From a bacterium (GTDB lineage Bacteria > Zhuqueibacterota > QNDG01 > JAFGCO01), in NCBI GenBank assembly GCA_016932575.1, contig JAFGCO010000011.1, forward strand, positions 108,372-172,371: 64,000 bases of DNA, given 5' to 3'. How positions within the stretch are numbered: position 1 is the first letter of the stretch; each line of letters starts with the position of its first letter. Of the stretch, positions 1-8,800 are shown piece after piece. The position numbers and the translations under genes were made by a program. Under the pieces are notes generated by a model that did no database searches, was not told the DNA's origin, and was given only the letters and a program-made list of their open reading frames with translations.

Positions 1-713
1 GGATTGGTGAATATTTTGTCGGTTTCGTCAAACTCGATCAGTTCACCCAGATAGAAAAAAGCCGTAAAGTCAGACACACGGGCGGCCTGCTGCATATTGT
101 GCGTCACAATAACAATCGTATATTCATTTTTCAATTCAAAAATAAGCTCTTCTATTTTCTGAGTGGCGATCGGATCCAGCGCCGAGGCCGGTTCGTCCAT
201 TAATATCACTTCGGGCTGAACCGCCAGAGCCCGGGCGATACAGAGACGCTGCTGCTGCCCGCCTGACAGGTCCATCGCGGATGTGTCCAGACGATCTTTC
301 ACTTCCTCCCAAAGTGCGGCATTTTTCAGGCTTTCCTCAACACGATGGGCGATTTTACCCCGGTTTCTTTCTCCATTGATGCGCAGACCGTACGCGACAT
401 TCTCGAAAATCGATTTCGGAAAAGGATTGCTTTTCTGAAATACCATGCCCACCCGCCTCCGCAGGTCTACCACATCTATATTTTTGTCGTAAATATCCTT
501 CCCATCCAGAGCGACTGTACCTTCAATAATCGTTCCCGGAATGATATCGTTCATCCGGTTGAGCGACCGTAAAAAAGTGGACTTTCCGCATCCGGATGGA
601 CCGATCAGGGCTGTGACTTTGTTCTTTTGAATTTCAAGGTTGATATCTGTCAAAGCCTTTAAATGGCCATAATAGAAATCGAATTTTTTTGTATACAGTT
701 TTATCTCTGACAT
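1..713 (-). CDS. pstB: Phosphate ABC transporter ATP-binding protein PstB (3' end beyond window)
   Basis: ATPase of the high-affinity phosphate importer, acting on the cytoplasmic face with PstC and PstA. Translating the minus strand from ATG at 713 gives [16 protein letters not shown], a Walker A motif (GPSGCGKST), a Q-loop (VFQKSNPFP), the ABC signature (LSGGQQQR) and Walker B ([13 protein letters not shown]). About 237 codons lie in the window and PstB is usually about 250, so only the last few residues are missing at the left edge. It is the last visible gene of the porin-pstSCAB cluster, 57 bp after pstA. Substrate assignment rests on sequence type and operon context and is secure. Confidence 0.95.
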   Translation of the reverse strand, partial: MSEIKLYTKKFDFYYGHLKALTDINLEIQKNKVTALIGPSGCGKSTFLRSLNRMNDIIPGTIIEGTVALDGKDIYDKNIDVVDLRRRVGMVFQKSNPFPKSIFENVAYGLRINGERNRGKIAHRVEESLKNAALWEEVKDRLDTSAMDLSGGQQQRLCIARALAVQPEVILMDEPASALDPIATQKIEELIFELKNEYTIVIVTHNMQQAARVSDFTAFFYLGELIEFDETDKIFTN

Positions 714-770
714 GCAGTTCCCCGATTTTAATTTCCTTCAGAAGTCTTTTGACTCTCCCTGAATAGAACT

Positions 771-1646
771 CTATATGCGTTTATATTTTTTTCTGAACCG
801 GTACCGTATCCAGATTGCCACGGTATTCATCAGAAGAATCAAAACGATTAAAATAAATGCGGTTCCATAGGCCAGCGGCCGTACCTTGACAATCTCATGA
901 TGCTGCGTGGACATGATAAACAGATGATAGGGAAGCGCCATAAACTGTTTAAAAAGCGCATCCGGAAATTTCGGCAGGATGGGCCAGAAAAACGCAACTC
1001 CCGTAAACAGAATGGGGGCTGTTTCGCCCGCGGCGCGCGCCAATCCTAAAATGGTTCCGGTCAGCATGCCCGGCACGGCATAAGGAAGCACATTGGACCG
1101 GATGGTCTGCCACTTGGTCGCGCCTAATGCCAGTGCGCCTTCCCGGTAAGACATGGGAACGGTTTTTAAAGCCTCTTCACTGGCCGTGATGGTCCAGGGC
1201 AGGGTCAGCAGACCCAGAGTCAGCCCGGAAGACAAAACCGACAATCCGAAATTCAGCATCAATACAAAGAGTGAAAAACCGAACAATCCATAAACGATGG
1301 AAGGAACCCCGGATAAATTACGAATGGCCAGGCGGATGAGCCGGACAATCCGGCCCTGGTGAGCGTATTCATTCAGATAAATAGCAGCAAACATCCCGAT
1401 CGGCACGGAAAATATCACCGTGACCAGACTCACCCAGAATGTGCCGACAATGGCCGGCCAGATGCCCCCTTCTGTCATGCCTTTGCGGGGCTTATCCGTA
1501 ACAAACTCCCAATTAACCGAACTGATCCCTTTGGAGACAATATCATAAATGATAAAAAACAGGATAAATATCACGACCAGGGTCGCCAGCCGGAGAACCG
1601 AGAATCCCAGTTTCTCATTCATTTTTTTCCAGTTTATTTTCATCAT
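771..1646 (-). CDS. pstA: Phosphate ABC transporter permease PstA
   Basis: Inner-membrane permease subunit of the Pst phosphate importer, 291 aa, normal length. Several hydrophobic helices are visible, with the binding-protein-dependent permease (EAA) loop around EGALALGATKWQTI, which docks on PstB. The ATG at 1646 overlaps the pstC stop by 4 bp, which implies translational coupling. PstA and PstC are paralogous; this copy has the PstA-type ending with a basic tail (RYRFRKKYKRI) and lies second, as is usual. Expression should follow the promoter upstream of the porin gene. Confidence 0.95.
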   Translation of the reverse strand: MMKINWKKMNEKLGFSVLRLATLVVIFILFFIIYDIVSKGISSVNWEFVTDKPRKGMTEGGIWPAIVGTFWVSLVTVIFSVPIGMFAAIYLNEYAHQGRIVRLIRLAIRNLSGVPSIVYGLFGFSLFVLMLNFGLSVLSSGLTLGLLTLPWTITASEEALKTVPMSYREGALALGATKWQTIRSNVLPYAVPGMLTGTILGLARAAGETAPILFTGVAFFWPILPKFPDALFKQFMALPYHLFIMSTQHHEIVKVRPLAYGTAFILIVLILLMNTVAIWIRYRFRKKYKRI

Positions 1647-2563
1647 CGGTTCACCTTCTGGTATTTTTCCAAAACAAGATCCGAAATCAGATTGACAAAA
1701 AAGGTCATCAGAAACAGAATAAATCCGATAACAAACAGCGAGCGATAATGAATACCGCCCTGGACGGTTTCTCCTAATTCGATCGCGATGGTTGCGGTCA
1801 TGGTGCGGATGGAATCGAGAAAAGAATGCGGCATGGCCGGTGCGTTTCCGGTTGCCATGAGGACTGTCATGGTTTCACCAATCGCACGTCCCATACCCAG
1901 CATCACGGCGGCGATAATTCCGGACATGGCCGACGGGATGGTCACCCGGATCAGGGTCTGCCATTTGTTGGCGCCCAGTGCCAGTGAAGCATTTTTGTAT
2001 TCCTGAGGAATAGAAAGAATGGCATCTTCCGAAATACTGATAATGGTGGGAAGCGCCATGACGGCCAGCAGAATGGATCCATTGATGGCATTAAGCCCGT
2101 TTGAGGTTCCAAAAAGTCTGGAAAGAAGCGGACCTACCACAATAATTCCCAGGAATCCCACGACAACCGACGGGATGCCGGCTAAAACCTCGATCACCGG
2201 TTTAATGACTTCACGCACCCTGGGAGGGGCGACATCCGCAATATAGGCAGCTGTGGCAATACCGATGGGCACAGCGATCAGCAGCGCGCCGAATGTCACC
2301 ATGAGGGTGCTGATCAGAATGGAAAGGATTCCGTACGATTCCTGGACGAATGAAGTGGGATTCCATTTTGTGCTGAAGAAAAATGATTTCAATCCTAATG
2401 CTTTAAACGCAGGGAAACCCTCGATAAAAAGCAGGGAAAAAATCCCCATCAATATCAGCACAGCCAGCATTCCATGCACAAGAAAAAATTTCTCGATCAC
2501 CTGTTCCTTGAGCCGCCGCCACCAGACCGGTGTTTGATGTAATTTATTTTTTTTCAGTTCCAT
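1643..2563 (-). CDS. pstC: Phosphate ABC transporter permease PstC
   Basis: Inner-membrane permease partner of PstA, 306 aa. The protein has a cytoplasmic N-terminal extension, a first helix (MLAVLILMGIFSLLFIEG), and the EAA loop around NASLALGANKWQTLIRVTIP, followed by GRAIGETM, a segment typical of PstC. Start ATG at 2563 is preceded by a purine-rich AGAGAG. It lies 208 bp downstream of pstS; that gap holds a strong palindrome (see 2661-2693) that could set pstS above permease expression. It overlaps pstA by 4 bp. Confidence 0.95.
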   Translation of the reverse strand: MELKKNKLHQTPVWWRRLKEQVIEKFFLVHGMLAVLILMGIFSLLFIEGFPAFKALGLKSFFFSTKWNPTSFVQESYGILSILISTLMVTFGALLIAVPIGIATAAYIADVAPPRVREVIKPVIEVLAGIPSVVVGFLGIIVVGPLLSRLFGTSNGLNAINGSILLAVMALPTIISISEDAILSIPQEYKNASLALGANKWQTLIRVTIPSAMSGIIAAVMLGMGRAIGETMTVLMATGNAPAMPHSFLDSIRTMTATIAIELGETVQGGIHYRSLFVIGFILFLMTFFVNLISDLVLEKYQKVNR

Positions 2564-2660
2564 CTCTCTTTTATCGATGATTAAAACCGGCTGCCGTAAA
2601 ACCGTTTTTTCAGGCAGTTTGATACGCCATTAACAAGATTGTCAATCAAGTCGCAAATGA

Positions 2661-2693
2661 ACCTCCGGGCGGTTTTTAAAACCTCCCGGAGGT
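2661..2693. repeat. Palindrome between pstS and pstC with CCTCC/GGAGG arms
   Basis: Perfect 9-bp arms (ACCTCCGGG and CCCGGAGGT) enclose a second palindrome, GGTTTTTAAAACC. There is no run of T after the stem on the minus strand, so it is not a classic terminator. The arms match the core of the element at 58313-58434, so this is probably a dispersed palindromic repeat that may also act as an mRNA stabiliser or processing site between pstS and pstC. Confidence 0.65.
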
Positions 2694-2771
2694 TTAAAAC
2701 ATCATTTTTAAATGTATATGACACGAGCTTCAACGATAATGACACGTCACTCAGTCAAATTTTATCTCTTA

Positions 2772-3656
2772 TTAAAATCCGGCCTTTTTATTCTGTTCAA
2801 GATACTCGCCGGCCACCGGATAAAAGGACATTTCTTCGACAATTTTCTGTCCTTCACCCAGCTCAAATGCAATAAAATCCTTGACCTCGCCGGTTGGTTT
2901 GCCGTTCACATACTGATACAAAGCGCGGGTAATCGGATATTTACCGGATTTTACATTCTCTGCGTTCAAAGGATCCACAGGCTCCGAATCCAGATCCCGG
3001 GCGACTTTCAATACCTTTAATCCTTCACGAACATTGCCTGCATCATCATAAACATAGCCCACACCCACATAACCAATACCCGCTTTATCCGCAAGCACGC
3101 CTTCGACAATCTGGGCGTTTCCGTTCATGCGTTTCATCCGGGCCGAATAGTCTTTTTTGCCTAACACATGCTCCTGAAAAAAGACGAATGTCCCTGAATT
3201 GGCCTGCCGGCCGTAAAGCGAAACCGGCATATCCGGTCCGCCTACTTGATTCCAGTTCAGTATTTCACCCCGGAAGATTTTACCGATCTGATTCACCGTT
3301 AAATGGCCGATTGGATTGTCACCGTGAACAATCACGGACAGCCCGTCGATACCGACCACAATCTCATAAGGCATAACACCATTCTCTTTGGCCGCGGTCT
3401 TTTCTTTATCTTTCATGGGACGTGATGCATTGGCGATCTGTATGCGGTCGGCGATTAAAGCGGCGATACCCACACCCGAACCGCCACCTGTTGTGGCAAT
3501 CATGGTTTCAGGATTTTGTTCCATATACACTTCGGACAGACGCTGCACCAGATTGATCAGTGTGTCAGAGCCTTTGATCTGAATGAAGCCCTGAGCGAAT
3601 CCCTGAGCTGCAAGCAAGCTCAGCATGATCACTGTGAGTAAACATTTTCGAATCAT
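2772..3656 (-). CDS. pstS: Phosphate-binding periplasmic protein PstS
   Basis: Solute-binding protein delivering phosphate to PstCAB, 294 aa. An N-terminal signal peptide (hydrophobic core LLTVIMLSLLAAQGFAQG) precedes the mature start IQIKGSDTLINLVQ. Typical PstS-family segments are ATTGGGSGVGIAAL near residue 55, where the glycine/serine turns bind the anion, and a later SGTFVFFQEHVL. It belongs to the short PstS-like branch common outside Proteobacteria. A clear Shine-Dalgarno (AAGGAG) precedes ATG 3656. It lies 61 bp after the porin gene and is probably cotranscribed with it. Confidence 0.93.
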   Translation of the reverse strand: MIRKCLLTVIMLSLLAAQGFAQGFIQIKGSDTLINLVQRLSEVYMEQNPETMIATTGGGSGVGIAALIADRIQIANASRPMKDKEKTAAKENGVMPYEIVVGIDGLSVIVHGDNPIGHLTVNQIGKIFRGEILNWNQVGGPDMPVSLYGRQANSGTFVFFQEHVLGKKDYSARMKRMNGNAQIVEGVLADKAGIGYVGVGYVYDDAGNVREGLKVLKVARDLDSEPVDPLNAENVKSGKYPITRALYQYVNGKPTGEVKDFIAFELGEGQKIVEEMSFYPVAGEYLEQNKKAGF

Positions 3657-3717
3657 CTGAATCTCCTTGTTTGTTTAATGGATACTTGTAAAATTCTAAT
3701 AACCATCAATCATTCGA

Positions 3718-4857
3718 TTACTCGATCAAGATTTTTCCTGTATCATACTTGTAATAGAGGGTCAGCCGGATCGTCATATCTGAATCTTTACCCTCTTTTG
3801 TATAGGACCTGATCATCACATTAGGCATGACATGCAGGTTTCCTGCAGGAATAAAATCCAGGCCCGCAATGATCAGAGACGTTTCATTATCCTTTCCGTT
3901 CGTAACCGTGAGAACATCTTTATCAAATTCTGTTGCAACATGATCACTGGTATTCGCATCGAACCAGTCATACCGGGCGAACAGTATTAATTTGGGAATC
4001 GGAGTCATCCAGGATCCGAATGCGGAAAATCCGGATTTCACGACATCTGCCTTTGTTCCTGAAATCACACTGTCGACAACCGAAGGATTATTCAAACCGG
4101 ATTTCAGCCGGGTTTGCTGGAAGATCTCCAGTCCAATGCTGTAACTCATGCCTGATAAACCCGCCAGCCCTTTCATGGTATAATAGCCTTTACTGACAAA
4201 AAGATCCTTGACCAGATAGTTGTCGGAATTTGGATCCTGCTTTTCATAATCGGCATACCCTTCCAGGATCAGTCCTTCGGCCGGTGTCAGCCAGAATGCA
4301 TAGCCGACTTTTTTGAACCGGTCTTTTTCTGCGGAACCATAACCCGGGCCGTTCATCACAGTCAGCCAGTGATGCACACTTTCAGAAAGGTCCCCTTTCA
4401 TTGCGATCCCCATATCGGCGGAAGAACTGATTTTATTCAGGTCCATAATGGTCTTTTCGACGGACCGGTATCCCCACAGGTTTTCCGCATTTTTAAATGC
4501 GTTCGTCTCCGCAATACCGAGATAGAGTTTATGATTGGGAATCAGATTGGACCATTCAAGGTAGGCATGTTTGACAAACGGATTGATTTTCGCTTTTTCA
4601 CCGAAATCACCATGACTCGACTCCAGCCGGAACCGGGTTTTGATATCTTTTGTCAGATTGTTCTCAAATGTAAAATAGACCCGCCGTATCGAAAATGCAT
4701 TGAGATCTTTCTGAGCGACATCATGATTCTGGGCGTTGTAATAATAATCACCGTAAAAAACGCCCTTGATTTTTGAAACAGTCTCAGCCTGTGTCCACCC
4801 GGAAAAAATCAAACAGACCATACATGCGAAATACCAATGTCTTAAAAAATTTTTCAT
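3718..4857 (-). CDS. Outer-membrane porin, probably phosphate-selective
   Basis: Predicted outer-membrane beta-barrel, 379 aa, with a signal peptide (FACMVCLIFSGWTQAE) and alternating hydrophobic/polar strands to the C-terminus, which ends in a strand-like TIRLTLYYKYDTGKILIE. The pattern (FSIRRVYFTFENNLTKDIK near residue 55, then repeated strands) resembles the OprO/OprP-like phosphate porin superfamily, but I cannot name a catalytic or selectivity residue. Placement directly upstream of pstS on the same strand, behind a Pho-box-like site, suggests it carries phosphate or polyphosphate across the outer membrane. Confidence 0.75.
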   Translation of the reverse strand: MKNFLRHWYFACMVCLIFSGWTQAETVSKIKGVFYGDYYYNAQNHDVAQKDLNAFSIRRVYFTFENNLTKDIKTRFRLESSHGDFGEKAKINPFVKHAYLEWSNLIPNHKLYLGIAETNAFKNAENLWGYRSVEKTIMDLNKISSSADMGIAMKGDLSESVHHWLTVMNGPGYGSAEKDRFKKVGYAFWLTPAEGLILEGYADYEKQDPNSDNYLVKDLFVSKGYYTMKGLAGLSGMSYSIGLEIFQQTRLKSGLNNPSVVDSVISGTKADVVKSGFSAFGSWMTPIPKLILFARYDWFDANTSDHVATEFDKDVLTVTNGKDNETSLIIAGLDFIPAGNLHVMPNVMIRSYTKEGKDSDMTIRLTLYYKYDTGKILIE

Positions 4858-4976
4858 ACTTTACTCCTTCCTTACAGTGTTAATAACAATGTTCGATCAA
4901 ATGCCACCATTCAGGATAAAGATGAATGCATCACTTTTTTTCATCCTGAACAATTTCAAACTAAAATCCATTCGTT

Positions 4977-5011
4977 AATATATCATTTGCGTTTTGTTAG
5001 AATTATGTTAG
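4977..5011 (-). promoter_or_regulatory. Pho-box-like direct repeat plus -10 upstream of porin-pst genes
   Basis: On the minus strand CTAACAT-AATT-CTAACAA (5011-4994) is a pair of 7-bp direct repeats separated by 4 bp, so an 11-bp period. It is followed after 11 bp by TATATT (4982-4977), a -10-like hexamer. In enterobacteria the PhoB box has the same 7+4+7 layout and sits about 10 bp before the -10. The same repeat lies 75 bp upstream of the divergent phoU start. No PhoB/PhoR gene is in the window, so the binding factor is inferred. Confidence 0.55.
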
Positions 5012-5085
5012 GATGATAAAACCATTTGCATTTCTTGCTGAGTTCCACTATTTTCTTGAAAATATTTTTAATACAGGACAATAAA

Positions 5086-5763
5086 ATGACATCACGATTA
5101 CAGCATGAATTAAATCAGCTTAAAAAGAGTGTTCTTACTCTGGGTGCTGCTGTCGAAGACGGACTGCACCGGGCTGTGAAAGCATTGCAGGAAAGAGACG
5201 AAAAAATCGCACAGAAAATAATCGAATCGGATCATGAAATCGACAATATGGAAGTGGATCTTGAAGAGGAATGTCTGAAACTGCTCGCCCTGCATCAGCC
5301 CGTGGCCACGGATCTTCGGTTTATTGTGGCAGTGCTGAAGATCAACAACGATCTGGAACGGATCGGCGACCTTTCCGTCAATATTGCTGAAAGGGCCAAA
5401 TTTCTAGCGTTTCAGCCTCCCGTCAACCTGCCTCTGGATTTTCGAAGCATGGCCGACGCGGTTCAGAAAATGCTGAAGAAAAGTCTGGATGCCCTGGTGA
5501 ATATGGATGAACAACTGGCCGGTGAAGTGATCGATACGGATGATCGGGTTGACAACATGAACCGGGACATGTATCAGCAAATTCAGGAGGCCATTATTAA
5601 AAATCCCGGTCAGATTGAAAGTCTCATCCATCTGCTCAGCACATCCAGACACCTGGAGCGCATCGCCGACCAGACGACCAATATAGCAGAGGATGTGATT
5701 TACATGATCAAAGGCGAAATTGTCCGGCATAAGACAGAGGAGTATCAGCATAAAAAGAAATAG
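5086..5763 (+). CDS. phoU: Phosphate transport regulator PhoU
   Basis: PhoU family, 225 aa, an all-helical protein made of two three-helix PhoU repeats. The first repeat spans about residues 5-100 (LEEECLKLLALHQPVATDLR) and the second about 110-210 (SRHLERIADQTTNIAEDV). The metal-binding E/DxxxD-type motifs appear as DLERIGDLSVNIAE and HLERIADQTTNIAE. Known role: dampens Pst transport and Pho signalling when phosphate is sufficient. ATG 5086 is chosen over an upstream in-frame ATG at 5026, because known PhoU proteins begin a few residues before HELNQLKKSV. It is transcribed away from the pst cluster. Confidence 0.93.
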   Translation: MTSRLQHELNQLKKSVLTLGAAVEDGLHRAVKALQERDEKIAQKIIESDHEIDNMEVDLEEECLKLLALHQPVATDLRFIVAVLKINNDLERIGDLSVNIAERAKFLAFQPPVNLPLDFRSMADAVQKMLKKSLDALVNMDEQLAGEVIDTDDRVDNMNRDMYQQIQEAIIKNPGQIESLIHLLSTSRHLERIADQTTNIAEDVIYMIKGEIVRHKTEEYQHKKK

Positions 5764-5797
5764 AGCTGTATTGAAGCCCAAAAGTAGTAAACACTTG

Positions 5798-6268
5798 TTT
5801 CTTGATTCTTATTTCCTGATTCTTGTCTCTTTGTCTTGTTTCTTTTTCTCCGCCTCTCCGACACTCCCGCGCTCCGTTTCTGTCTCTCGACCGCAGACCG
5901 CAGACCGGAGACCGCAAAGAATTAGTAGATGGGTAAATGTGTATATGGGTAGATGCGTCCACCACTTCTCCCCACCAAATACACAAATAGGATGAATTTC
6001 CACGGCGGCAGGAATGAAGGGAACTCATTTACTCATTTTTTAAATTTCTTGATTCTTATTTCCTGATTCTTGTCTCTTTGTCTTGTTTCTTCTTCTCCGC
6101 CTCTCCGACACTCCCATGCTCCGTTTCTGTCTCTCGACCAACGACTAATGGACTCTCTGACTCTACGACCCTGCTTGCTGCCGCTTTTGATTCTTGATTC
6201 CTGTTTCTTGATTCTTGTTTTTTCTCCGCCTCTCCGACACTCCCATGCTCCGTTTCTGTCTCTCGACC
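5798..6268 (+). repeat. T/C-rich unit, two 95-bp copies and one 65-bp partial copy
   Basis: Copies lie at 5798-5892, 6045-6139 and 6204-6268. The first two differ at only three of 95 positions. Each begins TTTCTTGATTCTT and ends CCGTTTCTGTCTCTCGACC. The third lacks about 30 bp in the T/C-rich middle. Related but decayed sequence appears at 6971-7075 and at 15301-15375, so the family is dispersed rather than a local tandem array. Confidence 0.85.
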
Positions 6269-6412
6269 AACGACCAAATGAAAAAAAGCTGTCGTATCGA
6301 CCGAAGCGGAGAGACTCGGGATCTTAAGAGACTTTGGATGTGCACCATCACCGGCTTGATAAATACAATACTCTTTGCAGACCACAGATCCCTCTACTGT
6401 GATACTGTTTAA

Positions 6413-6453
6413 AAACCCCGGGTGCCGAGCGAAGCGAGTCCCCGGGTGTTTTA
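6413..6453. repeat. GC-rich palindrome with CCCGGG arms
   Basis: Arms AAAACCCCGGG and CCCGGGTGTTTT (one unpaired base) flank GCCGAGCGAAGCGAG, which is itself partly palindromic. It could terminate transcription in either direction, but it is 650 bp from phoU and embedded among repeats, so a dispersed palindromic repeat is the better reading. Confidence 0.5.
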
Positions 6454-6600
6454 AAATACATTATTTTTAATGAAATTAGTGACTATACAATAGCTATGGA
6501 ATCCAAAGAACACCGTGGATCTATTCGTTTTCACACAGTCACTTCGCTCAGACCCAAACCAGACGAAAGCGACAGGATGACCGAACCGGAAACGAGGGTT

Positions 6601-6789
6601 GTCATCCTGAAGGAGTGAAGCGACTGAAGGATCTGTTACTGCCTAAGGCCCATAAAGACAATAATCCTTGCTTCAACTGCACAATGCTTCTGATAAAACA
6701 ACCATTTGTCCTGATGTTACTGAAGCCTCTTTAAAACCCGTCGCATCGCAGGTTCAGATTCTTCGCTCCTTTCAGTCGCTATGAATGAC
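6601..6789. repeat. Inverted pair of a GTCATCCTGAAGGAG-type dispersed repeat
   Basis: Copy one is 6601-6636 on the plus strand (GTCATCCTGAAGGAGTGAAG, then CGACTGAAGGATCTG). Copy two is 6755-6789 on the minus strand (GTCATTCATAGCGACTGAAA, then GGAGCGAAGAATCTG). Repeats of this kind are common in genomes of several phyla. The two copies face each other across about 120 bp. A more decayed fragment is visible near 6535-6590. Confidence 0.7.
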
Positions 6790-7130
6790 AAAGAGCGTGG
6801 TTTTATTATGTCATCCCTACACCAAACTGGCATACCCTGAGTTTATCAAAGGATAAGTCTCCGAGGAGAATTCCAGCTTCACTCGATTCTTTAATTTCTG
6901 ATCATAATTTCTCCACGGCTTCCTTATTCTTTTAGTTTAATCTTCACGTATATCCCCTATTTCCCCCTTGTTTCTTGATTCTTATTTCTTGTCTTGTCTT
7001 TTGACTCAACGACCAACGACTCCATAACTCTATGACTCTACGACTCAATGACCCAACAACTCAAAGACTCCTCAGAACTATTTCCCATATTTCCTTATAT
7101 CCCCTATTTCTCCATTCCTTTACTTTCACA

Positions 7131-7168
7131 AAAAAAGCCCCTTAAGACAATCCTTAAGGGGCTTTTTT
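7131..7168 (-). terminator. Rho-independent terminator of the barrel gene at 7185-8618
   Basis: A-run, then arms AGCCCCTTAAG and CTTAAGGGGCT (the outer bases pair perfectly) around a short loop, then a T-run. The A and T runs make it work in both directions. It is 17 bp past the stop of the minus-strand gene at 7185. Confidence 0.85.
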
Positions 7169-7184
7169 ATTCGATATGATTTTA

Positions 7185-8618
7185 TTATAAATTAAACGGA
7201 TACCTGAACGCGAGCCTCGGCTGCACCCGTTCCTGTGAAATATACTTCATGTGTTTGTCGCTCCACACAAAATTCCAGATATAATCCATATAAATCAGCA
7301 GATAGGGCTTAACCTTATATCCCACGCCAACGCGTGCCACGGACCGGTTATCCAGAGTGCGCACATCTTCGAAGTCGTCAATGCCGATTTTATCATAAGT
7401 GGCTTCTGCCTGGATAAACGGAATATTGTCTGAGAGTCCGGCACCGAAATGCAAAGCCCCGCTGTTATCCTGATCGTCAATCCGCTGATAGGATCCCATA
7501 ACCTTCACAAACTTGAAAAAATCAAGATAAAGTGCCCCGTACCAGCCATGGCGTTTTTCAGTAATCATGGGCAGCAGCATTTTCTGTGTGATGGGAATAT
7601 CCAGATCCCGGATAAAATCATATTCTTCCGGTAAAATCCCGCCATTGGCTTCATAAAAATCCACCAATTGAGCAATCGATGTCTGCCTAAGAACTTCATA
7701 CATCGGCCCGTAATAATTCGCAATAAAATGCTTGCCGAGGAACCGGCGTTCAAAATTCACACTCAGGTTAAGGTTGTTCCAGAGCGCATTGAGATCGGCG
7801 CGAATACCAATGGTCTGGCCGCTTCCCGTTTTATCACTGCTGATGCCATCATCCATCTGAGGAACCGAAACGACAATTTCGTTGAGGGAATTAATCATGT
7901 CTTTCTGGCTTTGAGGATCAACAATCGCAGCGTGATCTGCATAGAGCAGTAAATTCAGCAGATCTGTTTTTACAAGCGGCAGATCAACATCGACGCCCCA
8001 GACTCCTATACTTTCATCCTCGCCAAACGCATCTTTTAAATCCACATCCGTCACATAACTGGCACCGAATCCCAGATTACGAAGCACAGGGATGGATTTG
8101 GAATACATCGGACGTACATAGACACGACCGCCGATCACCTGCAAACGGCCCAGGTTGTTGGTCATGCTTTCAAATCCGGCCATACCAAAATCAACATCGA
8201 AAGAAAGCCCGAGCTTTCGTTTATCATAATTGATTTGATTGTTGTAAAAATTCAGAATAAAGCCATGTCCGATTCGGGCGGCATCGAGGGCACCGATCCT
8301 TGCATAAACCTTGTCCCCCTTAAGCCCCCATCGTAAATAACGGATCATTCGGGCATAATCATAATCTTCATCCCAATCCTCAGAACGGATCTTTCCGGTA
8401 TCTGTATTGATCAGCAGATCCAGATTTAATCCGATCCCCAGTTTGCCAATACTGATATCAGGCTGGAAAGAAATATTGTAATACGGCTGCTCATCAATCC
8501 ATGTCATCCCGACGCCGCCGTCCAATTCACTGCCGCCGGTTGCCATATAACCGGACCATTGACCATAAACCAGACTTATAAAACACATCAGGCACAGCAC
8601 AGCAAGGATTCTTTTCAT
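7185..8618 (-). CDS. Secreted outer-membrane beta-barrel protein of unknown function
   Basis: 477 aa with a signal peptide (ILAVLCLMCFISLVYGQ) and many alternating, aromatic-rich beta strands. It is probably an outer-membrane barrel of the type common in FCB bacteria. Repeated short DxD/NxD loops and segments such as DAARIGHGFILNFYNN near residue 110 fit a porin-like fold, but I recognise no named family. The gene stands alone between a repeat-rich interval and dusB, with its own strong terminator. It could be a porin or a structural barrel; the substrate cannot be inferred. Confidence 0.7.
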   Translation of the reverse strand: MKRILAVLCLMCFISLVYGQWSGYMATGGSELDGGVGMTWIDEQPYYNISFQPDISIGKLGIGLNLDLLINTDTGKIRSEDWDEDYDYARMIRYLRWGLKGDKVYARIGALDAARIGHGFILNFYNNQINYDKRKLGLSFDVDFGMAGFESMTNNLGRLQVIGGRVYVRPMYSKSIPVLRNLGFGASYVTDVDLKDAFGEDESIGVWGVDVDLPLVKTDLLNLLLYADHAAIVDPQSQKDMINSLNEIVVSVPQMDDGISSDKTGSGQTIGIRADLNALWNNLNLSVNFERRFLGKHFIANYYGPMYEVLRQTSIAQLVDFYEANGGILPEEYDFIRDLDIPITQKMLLPMITEKRHGWYGALYLDFFKFVKVMGSYQRIDDQDNSGALHFGAGLSDNIPFIQAEATYDKIGIDDFEDVRTLDNRSVARVGVGYKVKPYLLIYMDYIWNFVWSDKHMKYISQERVQPRLAFRYPFNL

Positions 8619-8800
8619 TTTCCGGCCCTCCTATGTTTGATTGAGTTTCGATTTATTTTTTTCAGTTTACTAAATAAATGTGGTATTGTCAAGTTAAAAG
8701 GATATTTTAACGGACAGGTGTATTTATAATGAAAAAAATCCTTCGCTTGGTCTTGTTTCACGGACAAAGCGGATGATTTATCGCTCTATATTCAAATAAT

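Larger units (their letters stand above)
5764..7130. other. Gene-free interval rich in repeats (about 1.4 kb)
   Basis: I find no credible gene. ORFs here are low-complexity translations of T/C-rich repeats. The stretch holds three copies of a T/C-rich unit, a GC-rich palindrome (6413-6453), an inverted pair of the widespread GTCATCCTGAAGGAG-type repeat, and a degenerate run of short GACTC/ACGAC words (6971-7075). It looks like an accumulation site for non-coding repeats between phoU and the barrel gene at 7185. Confidence 0.7.

Noticed and set aside
5809-6412. Several 60-109-codon frames inside the T/C-rich repeats
   Set aside because: Their sequence is the translated repeat (recurring GRETETE/VGEAEKK-type strings), so they are not genes.
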